Assembly: GCA_002428405.1 (NCBI GenBank) | Contig: DIWD01000036.1 | Coordinates: forward strand, 1-13,834 | Reading direction: 5' to 3' | DNA length: 13,834 nucleotides | Source of the DNA: a bacterium UBA6115 | GTDB lineage: Bacteria; Bacillota_A; Clostridia; Christensenellales; Aristaeellaceae | Part shown: in pieces, positions 1-5,736 of the stretch | Layout: the number at the start of each line of letters is the position of its first letter | Position numbering within the stretch: the first letter of the stretch is position 1 | The notes under the pieces: generated by a model | The model's input: only the letters and a program-made list of their open reading frames with translations | The model's database searches: none | What the model was told of the DNA's origin: nothing | Made by a program: the position numbers and the translations under genes

Positions 1-230
1 GCAAGCACGGCGTGGTTCGGGAGGCCGCGACACACGAACAGGTCATCCGCGGCCTGCGCGATTTTGTGCGCGGCATGAATTGGCGGATGGACAAGCTGGA
101 TTATTCACCCATCAAGGGGCCCAAGGGCAACATTGAATTCCTGGCGCAGCTTCTCTATGGCGGAGAGCCTTCCGTTGGGGATGAGGATATCAATCAAATT
201 GTAAAAGAAGCGCATATCGCGCTGAAATAA
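1..230 (+). CDS. tlyA: TlyA-family rRNA (cytidine-2'-O)-methyltransferase, 3' end only
   Basis: This is the C-terminal part of a protein cut by the window edge. The reading frame is open from base 3 and gives about 75 residues before TAA at 228-230. The segment SPIKGPKGNIEFL, preceded by GVVREAATHEQVI, matches the end of the Rossmann methyltransferase domain of TlyA proteins, which 2'-O-methylate cytidines in rRNA and are often mislabelled as hemolysin A. The N-terminal S4 domain and the SAM-binding motifs lie outside the window. The GTG at 12 is internal and is not a start. About 20 residues follow the conserved GNIEFL block and look like an ordinary variable tail. In many Clostridia tlyA is followed by a NAD kinase, argR and recN on the same strand. 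Here the gene instead ends at a terminator facing a convergent operon. Confidence 0.85.
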   Translation, partial: KHGVVREAATHEQVIRGLRDFVRGMNWRMDKLDYSPIKGPKGNIEFLAQLLYGGEPSVGDEDINQIVKEAHIALK

Positions 231-245
231 CAATTCTTTCAGCCA

Positions 246-281
246 TTGGAAAAGCGTTCCGTGAGGTGCGCTTTTTGCTTT
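246..281. terminator. Shared intrinsic terminator between tlyA and the convergent VanW operon
   Basis: AAAAGCG at 250-256 pairs with CGCTTTT at 269-275. An inner CC/GG pair (259-260 with 265-266) closes a GTGA tetraloop. On the plus strand the stem is followed by T-rich sequence up to 282, suiting termination of tlyA. The left arm gives four T on the minus strand, so it may also end the minus-strand operon, whose last stop codon is at 282-284. This assignment is by eye, with no folding energy computed. Confidence 0.7.
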
Positions 282-1289
282 TCAGTCTGCCCTGTAGGCG
301 GCGATGGTCAGCGCGCCGTCCTGTACGGTGCCGTCAAGACGGACGGGGTACTGATAGGAATTCTGTATGATGAAGTTTTGCGTATCGCTGCCCACCGCCG
401 CGTCCGCCCCGTGGGGGAGGTAACTGGCCGCCGCCGGGCCGTGTGCCCGGCGATGGATGATTCGGATTCCGGGCAGCTGCAGGATGACATTGTACAAGGT
501 GCTGGATACCTGGCAAGTACCGCCTCCGTAGCCTTGCACCACCTCTCCCTGGACCAGCGCGTTGGCCGGCAGGTAGCCGTTGCTGCGGGAATATGGGCCG
601 ATCTGGGTGTTGAAGTTCAGCCTGTCTCCGTTTTTCAGGGTATACAGGCCAAAGCGTTCACATGCCACTTTGAGGTTCTCAATGCGGTTGAGGTTGCTCT
701 CATCCGTGGTGATCCTGTAAAAAGAGGTGTAGGCCGCGATCGGAGCGTCATCCCCTTGCACTTCCATCTTGTTGACGGGCTGGATCTCGCTGAAATGACG
801 GGTATCTACATAACCATACTGCCGGTGGTAGATGACCCGGCCCCAGCCGTCTGTGATGTCGATGAGTGCAAGCCTTGCGCCTTTGTGAAGGGTAATCAGC
901 GTTTCGGCGTTTTCTTTTGGAGAAGACAAAACCAGCGCTTCATCGCGCACCCAGGCCAGCCACCCGCAGACCACCGCGGCATAAGGCGGCGTGCCGGCCG
1001 GATCCTTTGGCTTGACGGTGATGTCGTTTAGATAATTGCGCCTGATATAGCCGGTCAGCGTGTCCTTGTAGCGGATTTTCAGCCAGGCCGGCTCTACCTC
1101 GAGGATGTCGACAAAAGCGCCTTGCCTGATATATCCCAGACGCTTGGCGTATATGTCCGGCTCGTCCAGCACTGTGCCGCTCACGCGCAGCTGTCCTGTG
1201 TACAAGGCAACTTGCGGCGCCTGCTCAGCCAGGGAAGGCACTTGCAGCAGCAGGAGAATCAGAAACAGGGAAAGGAAACGTCTGGTCAT
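282..1289 (-). CDS. Secreted SH3-SH3-VanW domain protein (distal paralogue)
   Basis: This is a 335-residue exported protein. Residues 1-21 form a signal peptide (RR, a long Leu-rich core, then SLA before Glu). Two SH3-like bacterial repeats follow, at about 28-90 and 112-168; the second contains DGWGRVIYHRQYGYVDTR. A VanW domain spans about 184-330, with its hallmark GGGTCQVSSTLYN at 255-267 and SYLPHGADA near 289. VanW domains were named from a vanB accessory gene, but their biochemical role is unknown. SH3 repeats commonly bind peptidoglycan, so a wall-associated role is a reasonable inference. The ATG at 1289 overlaps the stop of the upstream paralogue as ATGA, with only a weak AAGG site, which suggests translational coupling. 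It is the last gene of the operon. Presence of VanW is not evidence for vancomycin resistance, since no van ligase or regulator is here. Confidence 0.88.
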   Translation of the reverse strand: MTRRFLSLFLILLLLQVPSLAEQAPQVALYTGQLRVSGTVLDEPDIYAKRLGYIRQGAFVDILEVEPAWLKIRYKDTLTGYIRRNYLNDITVKPKDPAGTPPYAAVVCGWLAWVRDEALVLSSPKENAETLITLHKGARLALIDITDGWGRVIYHRQYGYVDTRHFSEIQPVNKMEVQGDDAPIAAYTSFYRITTDESNLNRIENLKVACERFGLYTLKNGDRLNFNTQIGPYSRSNGYLPANALVQGEVVQGYGGGTCQVSSTLYNVILQLPGIRIIHRRAHGPAAASYLPHGADAAVGSDTQNFIIQNSYQYPVRLDGTVQDGALTIAAYRAD

Positions 1290-2320
1290 GAGGCCTTATA
1301 GAACGCGATAAACAGCGAACCGTCCTGCACGTGGGTTTTGATGCTCACCGGGAAGGCATAGTCGTTGCGGAAAACAAAGTTGAGCCCGCCGGAGGAGGCG
1401 TCGACCCCGTGCGGCAGGTATTTGGCGCCGTTGGCGCCGTGCGGCGCGCGGCGCAGGACGGTCAGGCCGTTCAGCTGGAGCACGGCATTGTACAGGGTGC
1501 TGGAAACCTGGCAGGAGCCGCCGCCGTATACGTCAAAAACCAGTTCGCCGTCAACCAGCCCGCCGGCCGGTTTGTAGCCGTTTTTCGCGGTGAAGGGGCC
1601 TACCTCGTTATTGAAGTCCAGCGACTGGCCGGGTTCAATCATCCTGGACATGCGTTCCCCGCCCACAATCAGGTTGTTGATGCGGTTGGCGTTGTTCTCG
1701 TTTTCGGATATATCATAAAAGGAATTGTAAACGGCGATGGGGATTTCGCTTGTCCCGTCTTCCTCGCTTTGCGCGACCATCATCAATTCCGGCAGCAGCC
1801 GGGTGTCCACATAACCATACTGGCGCTTAAAGATCGTTCGGGCCCAGCCGTCAGTCACGTCCAGAAAACCGATCATCGCGCCGCGGGTCAGCGTGATCAG
1901 GGTCTCGCTGTCCGAGTCAGGCGATGCTTTGACAGAGACATCCTCCCCAATGACAGCGAAGAAACGGTTGAACGCCGTCCCGAACCGCGGGGTATTTTTA
2001 AAATCGACCGCGACCGGCTCCATAATGCGGTGCCTGAGTACCCAGCCGACACGGCTGCCCAGCAGGATACCCACATAGTTGGGCTGCACATCGACAATCT
2101 GGATCGCCTGGCCGGGCTGGTAATTGGCCAGGACCGCGCTGTCCTTGTCCGGCTTTGCGTAGACCAGTGTGGTGCTGTTGGGGAAATAGGTGCTGATTTT
2201 TGCGGTATACAAAACTTTTTTTCCCGCAGCGAGAGCCGGCAGGACCGACAGCAATACCAGCAGCGCCGCCAGCAGAGCCGGCAGCTGTTTAGTCCTGGTC
2301 TTTTTTGCGTAGTTTTTCAT
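1286..2320 (-). CDS. Secreted SH3-SH3-VanW domain protein (proximal paralogue)
   Basis: This 344-residue protein has the same plan as the next gene. It has a signal peptide (basic start to residue 12, hydrophobic 13-32, ALA cleavage site), SH3-like repeats at about 36-102 and 122-178, and a VanW domain at about 195-340. GGGSCQVSSTLYN lies at 266-278 and KYLPHGVDAS near 300. The two paralogues share the unusual string ETLITL in the second SH3 repeat, then DGW, RQYGYVDTR, PHG and VQDG, so they arose by tandem duplication. I chose the ATG at 2320 because AAGGATGG (2333-2326) sits 5 bases upstream and the protein then begins with a normal signal peptide. ATGs at 2329, 2344 and 2368 are in frame but add residues ahead of the signal sequence. 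The chosen start overlaps the end of the DUF896 gene by 32 bases. Confidence 0.86.
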   Translation of the reverse strand: MKNYAKKTRTKQLPALLAALLVLLSVLPALAAGKKVLYTAKISTYFPNSTTLVYAKPDKDSAVLANYQPGQAIQIVDVQPNYVGILLGSRVGWVLRHRIMEPVAVDFKNTPRFGTAFNRFFAVIGEDVSVKASPDSDSETLITLTRGAMIGFLDVTDGWARTIFKRQYGYVDTRLLPELMMVAQSEEDGTSEIPIAVYNSFYDISENENNANRINNLIVGGERMSRMIEPGQSLDFNNEVGPFTAKNGYKPAGGLVDGELVFDVYGGGSCQVSSTLYNAVLQLNGLTVLRRAPHGANGAKYLPHGVDASSGGLNFVFRNDYAFPVSIKTHVQDGSLFIAFYKAS

Positions 2321-2498
2321 ATTTTCCATCCTTGTTTTGAACATAAACCTGATCAAGAGCCGTTTCAACGCCCTCGCGGAACTCCTTGAGGTAAACCTTG
2401 CGAAGCGCGTCCTGCTCTGCCTGTTCTTCTATGGTCAGACCCTTGGCCTTCTTCAACCGCGCCAAATGGTTGATCCGGTCAATCAGTTTTTTGTTCAA
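2289..2498 (-). CDS. DUF896 (UPF0291/YnzC-like) small cytoplasmic protein
   Basis: This 69-residue, charged, soluble protein begins MNKKLIDRINHLARLKKAKG, then LTIEEQAEQDALRKVYLKEFR. That pattern is characteristic of the DUF896 family (Bacillus YnzC), a short two-helix protein of unresolved function. The start codon is TTG at 2498. It is fixed by a near-perfect AGGAGG six bases upstream, placed inside the end of the Lgt-like gene. The 5' end overlaps that gene by 20 bases and the 3' end overlaps the first VanW gene by 32 bases, so it is locked into the operon. The C-terminus is longer than the conserved core and highly Lys-rich (NKDGKYEKLRKKDQD), in the part of the gene that also encodes the next gene's start. 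No link between DUF896 and envelope work is known to me, so it may be a passenger. Confidence 0.88.
   Translation of the reverse strand: MNKKLIDRINHLARLKKAKGLTIEEQAEQDALRKVYLKEFREGVETALDQVYVQNKDGKYEKLRKKDQD
2326..2333 (-). promoter_or_regulatory. Ribosome binding site choosing the VanW start at 2320
   Basis: AAGGATGG on the minus strand lies 5 bases before ATG at 2320, inside the DUF896 coding region. No comparable site precedes the longer start at 2368. Confidence 0.6.
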
Positions 2499-3441
2499 TC
2501 CGATCCTCCTTTTGATGCAGCAAGATGCCCAGAGCCAGTGGGAACGCGAGGATCAGGAGATACAGGGCATAGCTGAACAGCTTGCCAAGCGCTGAGCGGT
2601 CCACCATGAACTCCGCGCCGATAATGCCCCCCAGGATCAGCGGCAGGAGGATCAGCGACAACAAAGGCAGGGCTTTTAAGCCTGCCTGATGCCTAAGCAG
2701 CCTGGCAGCAAGGAGTATGATCACACCGGAGAACAGGGCGGCAGAGAGGACCTGCTGGACGCCAATGAAACTGTGCCGAAGGTGGCCGTCATAGCGCAGG
2801 CTTTCCATCAGCGTCTGCGTGACGCCATACAGTAGGCATCCCAGTGTGAACACCCGGCCGTTTTTCGGTTTTCCTGATAATATTCGCAGAAGGACCAGCA
2901 GGATGACCAATGCGATGAACGCTTCCAGCAGATAGGTGCGCAGGTAGGCGTCATACTCGTCCCGCATCGCCAGAAAACTGTCCGAAAGCCATTGCGTGGT
3001 CAGCGGCCGGCTGACGCCAAGCGTGGTGAATCCCTCGCCCAGGCGTGCGGGTATCAGGAAGGCTGCCAGCGCCGGGGAGAGCAGATCCAGCGTCCTGGCG
3101 GGCTTCACACCGGAGAACCGCGATGCGGTCAGGGCGGCAAGCACGGCTCCCACGAGCGCGCCGTACATCGAAAAACCGCCTGTGGTCACGTCCAGCGCGT
3201 TTTTTAGGTTCATCAGGGGCGCAAACGAGGGGTCGCCCAGACAGTAGAGTGCCCGTGACAGCAGGATCCCCAGCGGCAGGGACAACAGCGCGGTCAGTGA
3301 AGCGGCCTTTCTTTCGTTTTCCCTGCCGCGGCTGAGGAAAAGAATCACGGCAAAGCCCAGCCAGCAGCCTATCATGACCATCAGGCCATAGGCATAGACC
3401 TGCACCCCAAAAAGCGGGAAGGAGAGCGCGCCCTCAAACAT
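2479..3441 (-). CDS. Lgt-like integral membrane protein (prolipoprotein diacylglyceryl transferase family, divergent)
   Basis: This is a 320-residue, multi-pass membrane protein. Lgt landmarks appear in order: a YGLMVMIG first-helix motif at about 18-25, GGFSMYGALVGAVLA at 88-102, ARLGEG at 132-137, YGVTQTLMESLRYDG at about 205-219 and GVQQVLS at 227-233. True Lgt moves diacylglycerol from phosphatidylglycerol to a lipobox cysteine. Here the position of the E. coli active-site His103 (FHGG) is Tyr93 (MYGA), and the signature GRxGN reads ARLGE; the two arginines (133 and 216) remain. After the usual last helix, two more hydrophobic segments (about 255-275 and 288-308) extend the protein beyond the usual 260-290 residues. 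It may be a paralogue with another lipid or glycan substrate. The ATG at 3441 has GAGGTGG three bases upstream, and an 8-base gap separates it from the upstream NAGPA gene. Confidence 0.78.
   Translation of the reverse strand: MFEGALSFPLFGVQVYAYGLMVMIGCWLGFAVILFLSRGRENERKAASLTALLSLPLGILLSRALYCLGDPSFAPLMNLKNALDVTTGGFSMYGALVGAVLAALTASRFSGVKPARTLDLLSPALAAFLIPARLGEGFTTLGVSRPLTTQWLSDSFLAMRDEYDAYLRTYLLEAFIALVILLVLLRILSGKPKNGRVFTLGCLLYGVTQTLMESLRYDGHLRHSFIGVQQVLSAALFSGVIILLAARLLRHQAGLKALPLLSLILLPLILGGIIGAEFMVDRSALGKLFSYALYLLILAFPLALGILLHQKEDRIEQKTD
2505..2510 (-). promoter_or_regulatory. Strong Shine-Dalgarno for the TTG-initiated DUF896 gene
   Basis: Minus-strand AGGAGG, preceded by AAA, is separated by ATCGGA from TTG at 2498. 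It lies within the last codons of the Lgt-like gene and settles the use of a TTG start. Confidence 0.85.
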
Positions 3442-3449
3442 TTTCCACC

Positions 3450-4439
3450 TCAGCGGGGGATGGCGCTTGCGAAATAGATCATATCGCTTTGCGCGCGCTC
3501 ATTGGCAATGGTCTTGTTCTGGTAATAGCCGCCATTGAACACCATCGTGGCGGAATTGCCGCCATCCAGATTGAATGCCTGCATGCAGCCCAGGTCAAAC
3601 ATGAAGTTCGCCAGTTCTTCGTGGGACACGCCCAAAGAGTCCTTGCTGCGTCCCTCGGCCAGCACCATCACATAATTCAGCGGAGAGGTCTGTCCGATGG
3701 CCATGCGCGGCTCATCGCCTTTGGGGTTATAGCCGTACTCGGCGTCAAGCCGCAGCAGTTCCCCATCCTTCACCAGCGCGGGACCGAATGTGAATGCGTT
3801 GATGATCTGACGGCCTGATTGAAGGAAGGCGTCGACTTCCTCCTTGCGGGACTTGACAAAAAGGTTGAAATCGGCATTCTCATCAATGATGAGCAGGTCC
3901 TTGGTGCGGTTGAGTTTGGCCCTCACCTTCTGGCCCATGCGGTATTCATAGCTTGTTTTGACCGGATCGTTGGCCATGTAATTGGCGTTGATCGCGATGA
4001 CCGCGTTGTTTTTTCCGGCCATGGAGGAAATCAGCGCAGGGCGGCTGGAGGTCAGCTTGCCCGCGGTCGCGGTGCGCAGCTGGCTGGGATGGGCGATGGA
4101 CACCCGGGCGACCCTGTAAACAACGCCGTCCTTCTTGATTGTTTCCAGCCTCAGCTCAATGCTTTCATCTACATAGCCATTCTCGCTGAAACCTTCCGGA
4201 TCGAGCGCATATCCAGGGGTGAAGTCAACGGGCAGCGGGGTTACTGGCTGGCTTTCTGCCCTGGCAGATGGGAGCAGCCAAAGGAGAAACCCGCTTTCCT
4301 CATTCTCCTGTGCTTCCCAAACTTCCTCCAGCAGCCTCGTTTTATGCTCATCCAGCATCGCGCCGGAGGGGAGGATGAATGGGATAGCAAGGGTCAGCAG
4401 AAACGCAAGGATCATGATCAGAGAGGTTCCTTTTTTCAT
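3450..4439 (-). CDS. Exported phosphodiester glycosidase-like protein (NAGPA / DUF2233 domain)
   Basis: This 329-residue protein starts with a basic n-region and a hydrophobic stretch at 6-23 (signal peptide or N-terminal anchor). A second short hydrophobic patch at 50-58 precedes SARAES. The NAGPA domain covers about 95-328, with AINANYM at 149-155, PRMAIGQ at 244-250, FNLDGGNSATMVFNG at 289-303 and the closing NERAQSDMIYF. NAGPA-type enzymes cleave alpha-N-acetylglucosamine-1-phosphodiester bonds. Bacterial members are usually exported and linked to exopolysaccharide or wall glycopolymer processing, but the substrate here is unknown. The ATG at 4439 overlaps the stop of the glycosyltransferase gene as ATGA, with AAAGGAAA upstream, so production of the two should be coupled. 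That neighbour, which makes or attaches sugar on a lipid carrier, fits a sugar-phosphate substrate. Confidence 0.84.
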   Translation of the reverse strand: MKKGTSLIMILAFLLTLAIPFILPSGAMLDEHKTRLLEEVWEAQENEESGFLLWLLPSARAESQPVTPLPVDFTPGYALDPEGFSENGYVDESIELRLETIKKDGVVYRVARVSIAHPSQLRTATAGKLTSSRPALISSMAGKNNAVIAINANYMANDPVKTSYEYRMGQKVRAKLNRTKDLLIIDENADFNLFVKSRKEEVDAFLQSGRQIINAFTFGPALVKDGELLRLDAEYGYNPKGDEPRMAIGQTSPLNYVMVLAEGRSKDSLGVSHEELANFMFDLGCMQAFNLDGGNSATMVFNGGYYQNKTIANERAQSDMIYFASAIPR

Positions 4440-5548
4440 GCGTCGTTTTTCCTTTCATCAGGGCAGAAGAACACCCATGCTTTCTGGATGCGGTAATTGA
4501 TAAAGAACAGACCGGTGTCCACAATGATCTTCGCGAGGGTCTTATCCATCCCCAGCAACTGGTTCAGCGCGGATACCAGCGTGGCTGAAGTCAGGAGTAC
4601 CAGGACCACCAGGGCGGCGTAACGGGCCATCGCCCCCTTGCAGCGGTGGATATGGAACACGAACTGCCGGTTGACCCTGTAATTGAACAGCGAGGAGCAT
4701 ACCCGCGCGAACGCAGTCGCGCTCAAGACCAGCGCGTAATCCCTGATGGTCAGAAAAACCGGGAACAGGGCGGGCAGCAGCCATTTGTCAAGAATGGTGA
4801 ACAACCCGACATCTATCAGGGTTGACAGCGCGCTGGCGGAGGCGAACCTGAAGAAGTTGCTGAAGAGGAGTTTATATATGAGGGCGGAATCACTGAAAGG
4901 CCGGAAATGCGTCCCCTTGTTTTCCTGAAGGTAAATCGTGCTGATGGGGACCAAAAGAAAATCCAGGCGCCATCCGGCGCAGTGGATCAGCATGTTCATC
5001 TCGTACTCAAACCGCTCGCCGGGGATCGCCAGCATCCGGGACAGTAATTCACGGCTGATCCCGCGCAGCCCGGTCTGGGTGTCCGGAAGCCAGTGCCCGT
5101 ATAATATCGCGAAAAAGACGCTGGTCAGCCGATTGCCTGCCCTGCTCTTTCCGGGCACATTCTTTTGATTGAAATTCCTTGTTCCCAGAATCAGTTTCCT
5201 GGGCTGGGACAGCATCGCCCCTGACACCTTCAGGCAGTCTTCCGCCGTATGCTGACCGTCTGAATCCGCCGTGACCACACCCGGCGCGTCCGGATAGGCT
5301 TCCAGGATATGCTGGATGCCGTGTTTGAGGGCATGCCCCTTCCCGCCATTCTTTGGATAGCTGAGCACTTCGCACCCGGGATAATCGGTCAACCGGTCAA
5401 AAACATGTTTGTAGTGCGGGCCTGACCCATCGTCAACAACCACGATTTTTTCAAATCCGCTGGCTGACAGTTCGCTCACGTACTGCTCCAGCTTTTCGTC
5501 CGGATGCAGCGAGGGAATCAGTACGATGGCATCTTCAGGTCGGTTCAA
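4436..5548 (-). CDS. GT2 glycosyltransferase fused to a C-terminal GtrA-like membrane domain
   Basis: This 370-residue protein heads the operon. Residues 5-220 form a GT-A family 2 catalytic domain of the polyprenol-phosphate sugar synthase kind: VVVDDGS at 36-42, NGGKGHALKHG at 67-77, the metal-binding DSDGQH at 95-100, and DTQTGLRGISREL at 156-168. Residues 232-362 form a GtrA-like domain with four hydrophobic segments (about 237-256, 268-288, 309-330, 338-352) and the typical NFFRFASASA opening and NYRVNRQFVF motif. GtrA proteins are thought to flip or help transfer undecaprenyl-phosphate-linked sugars, so the fusion may make and move a lipid-linked sugar in one chain. The only start available is TTG at 5548: the frame has a stop at 5585-5587 and no ATG or GTG between. 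GGAG lies about 10 bases upstream, which is a modest site. Confidence 0.9.
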   Translation of the reverse strand: MNRPEDAIVLIPSLHPDEKLEQYVSELSASGFEKIVVVDDGSGPHYKHVFDRLTDYPGCEVLSYPKNGGKGHALKHGIQHILEAYPDAPGVVTADSDGQHTAEDCLKVSGAMLSQPRKLILGTRNFNQKNVPGKSRAGNRLTSVFFAILYGHWLPDTQTGLRGISRELLSRMLAIPGERFEYEMNMLIHCAGWRLDFLLVPISTIYLQENKGTHFRPFSDSALIYKLLFSNFFRFASASALSTLIDVGLFTILDKWLLPALFPVFLTIRDYALVLSATAFARVCSSLFNYRVNRQFVFHIHRCKGAMARYAALVVLVLLTSATLVSALNQLLGMDKTLAKIIVDTGLFFINYRIQKAWVFFCPDERKNDA

Positions 5549-5597
5549 TGCGTCCGCTCCGTCTGCGCTTGCTTGCGCGGTTAATCAGGGTTTCCAT
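5535..5597 (-). other. Possible 20-codon leader ORF in the 5' UTR of the minus-strand operon
   Basis: ATG at 5597 opens a 20-codon frame that is Arg-rich in the middle (SKRRRSGR) and ends at TGA 5535-5537, overlapping the TTG start of the glycosyltransferase in another frame. No good ribosome site precedes it. It could be a coupling peptide or chance. Confidence 0.2.
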
Positions 5598-5629
5598 GCG
5601 GGAGTCCAAGAAGTCCCTTTCCGCCGCAT

Positions 5630-5658
5630 ATTATAACCTCTGCATGGATGGAATGCAA
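5630..5658 (-). promoter_or_regulatory. Sigma-A type promoter of the six-gene envelope operon
   Basis: On the minus strand TTGCAT (5658-5653) and a perfect TATAAT (5635-5630) are separated by exactly 17 bases. The predicted transcript start is near 5622, giving a leader of about 75 bases before TTG at 5548. A small inverted repeat, TGCAT-N7-ATGCA (5641-5657), spans the spacer and most of the -35 box. A repressor bound there would block polymerase, but that role is inferred. Confidence 0.72.
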
Positions 5659-5680
5659 AATTGTTACATCCGCGGCTTAC

Positions 5681-5709
5681 TTGCGCGGCGCCTGTTCAGT
5701 CTGTATGCT
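5681..5709 (+). promoter_or_regulatory. Candidate promoter of the Eis-like acetyltransferase gene
   Basis: TTGCGC (5681-5686) and TATGCT (5704-5709) are 17 bases apart. Both boxes are imperfect. The gene's AGGAGG (5723-5728) lies just downstream, so the 5' leader would be short. Confidence 0.45.
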
Positions 5710-5720
5710 GATGACAGCAT
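5705..5720. repeat. Inverted repeat ATGCTG-ATGA-CAGCAT over the acetyltransferase promoter
   Basis: ATGCTG at 5705-5710 is the exact reverse complement of CAGCAT at 5715-5720, with a 4-base centre. It covers most of the candidate -10 box and the likely start point, and ends two bases before AGGAGG. It could be an operator or, if transcribed from farther upstream, an mRNA hairpin. Confidence 0.5.
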
Positions 5721-5736
5721 TTAGGAGGCAACTGAT

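Noticed and set aside
1..230. Hemolysin annotation for the TlyA fragment
   Set aside because: The family's supported activity is rRNA methylation, and the conserved end seen here fits that family.
246..1031. 261-codon plus-strand frame across the VanW gene
   Set aside because: It is antisense to a gene with clear signal peptide, SH3 and VanW motifs. The product has no domain and arises from GC-rich third positions.
282..2320. Vancomycin resistance locus suggested by VanW
   Set aside because: No D-Ala-D-Lac or D-Ser ligase, VanX, VanH or VanS/R is present. VanW domains are widespread in Clostridia without resistance.
2321..2368. Longer VanW start at ATG 2368
   Set aside because: It would place 16 extra residues before a normal signal peptide and lacks a ribosome site.
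1331..2389. 352-codon plus-strand frame
   Set aside because: Antisense to the first VanW gene and DUF896. Composition is rich in Gln, Arg and His, typical of a shadow frame, and no ribosome site was seen.
3819..4496. 225-codon plus-strand frame
   Set aside because: Shadow of the NAGPA gene on the other strand, with no recognisable domain.
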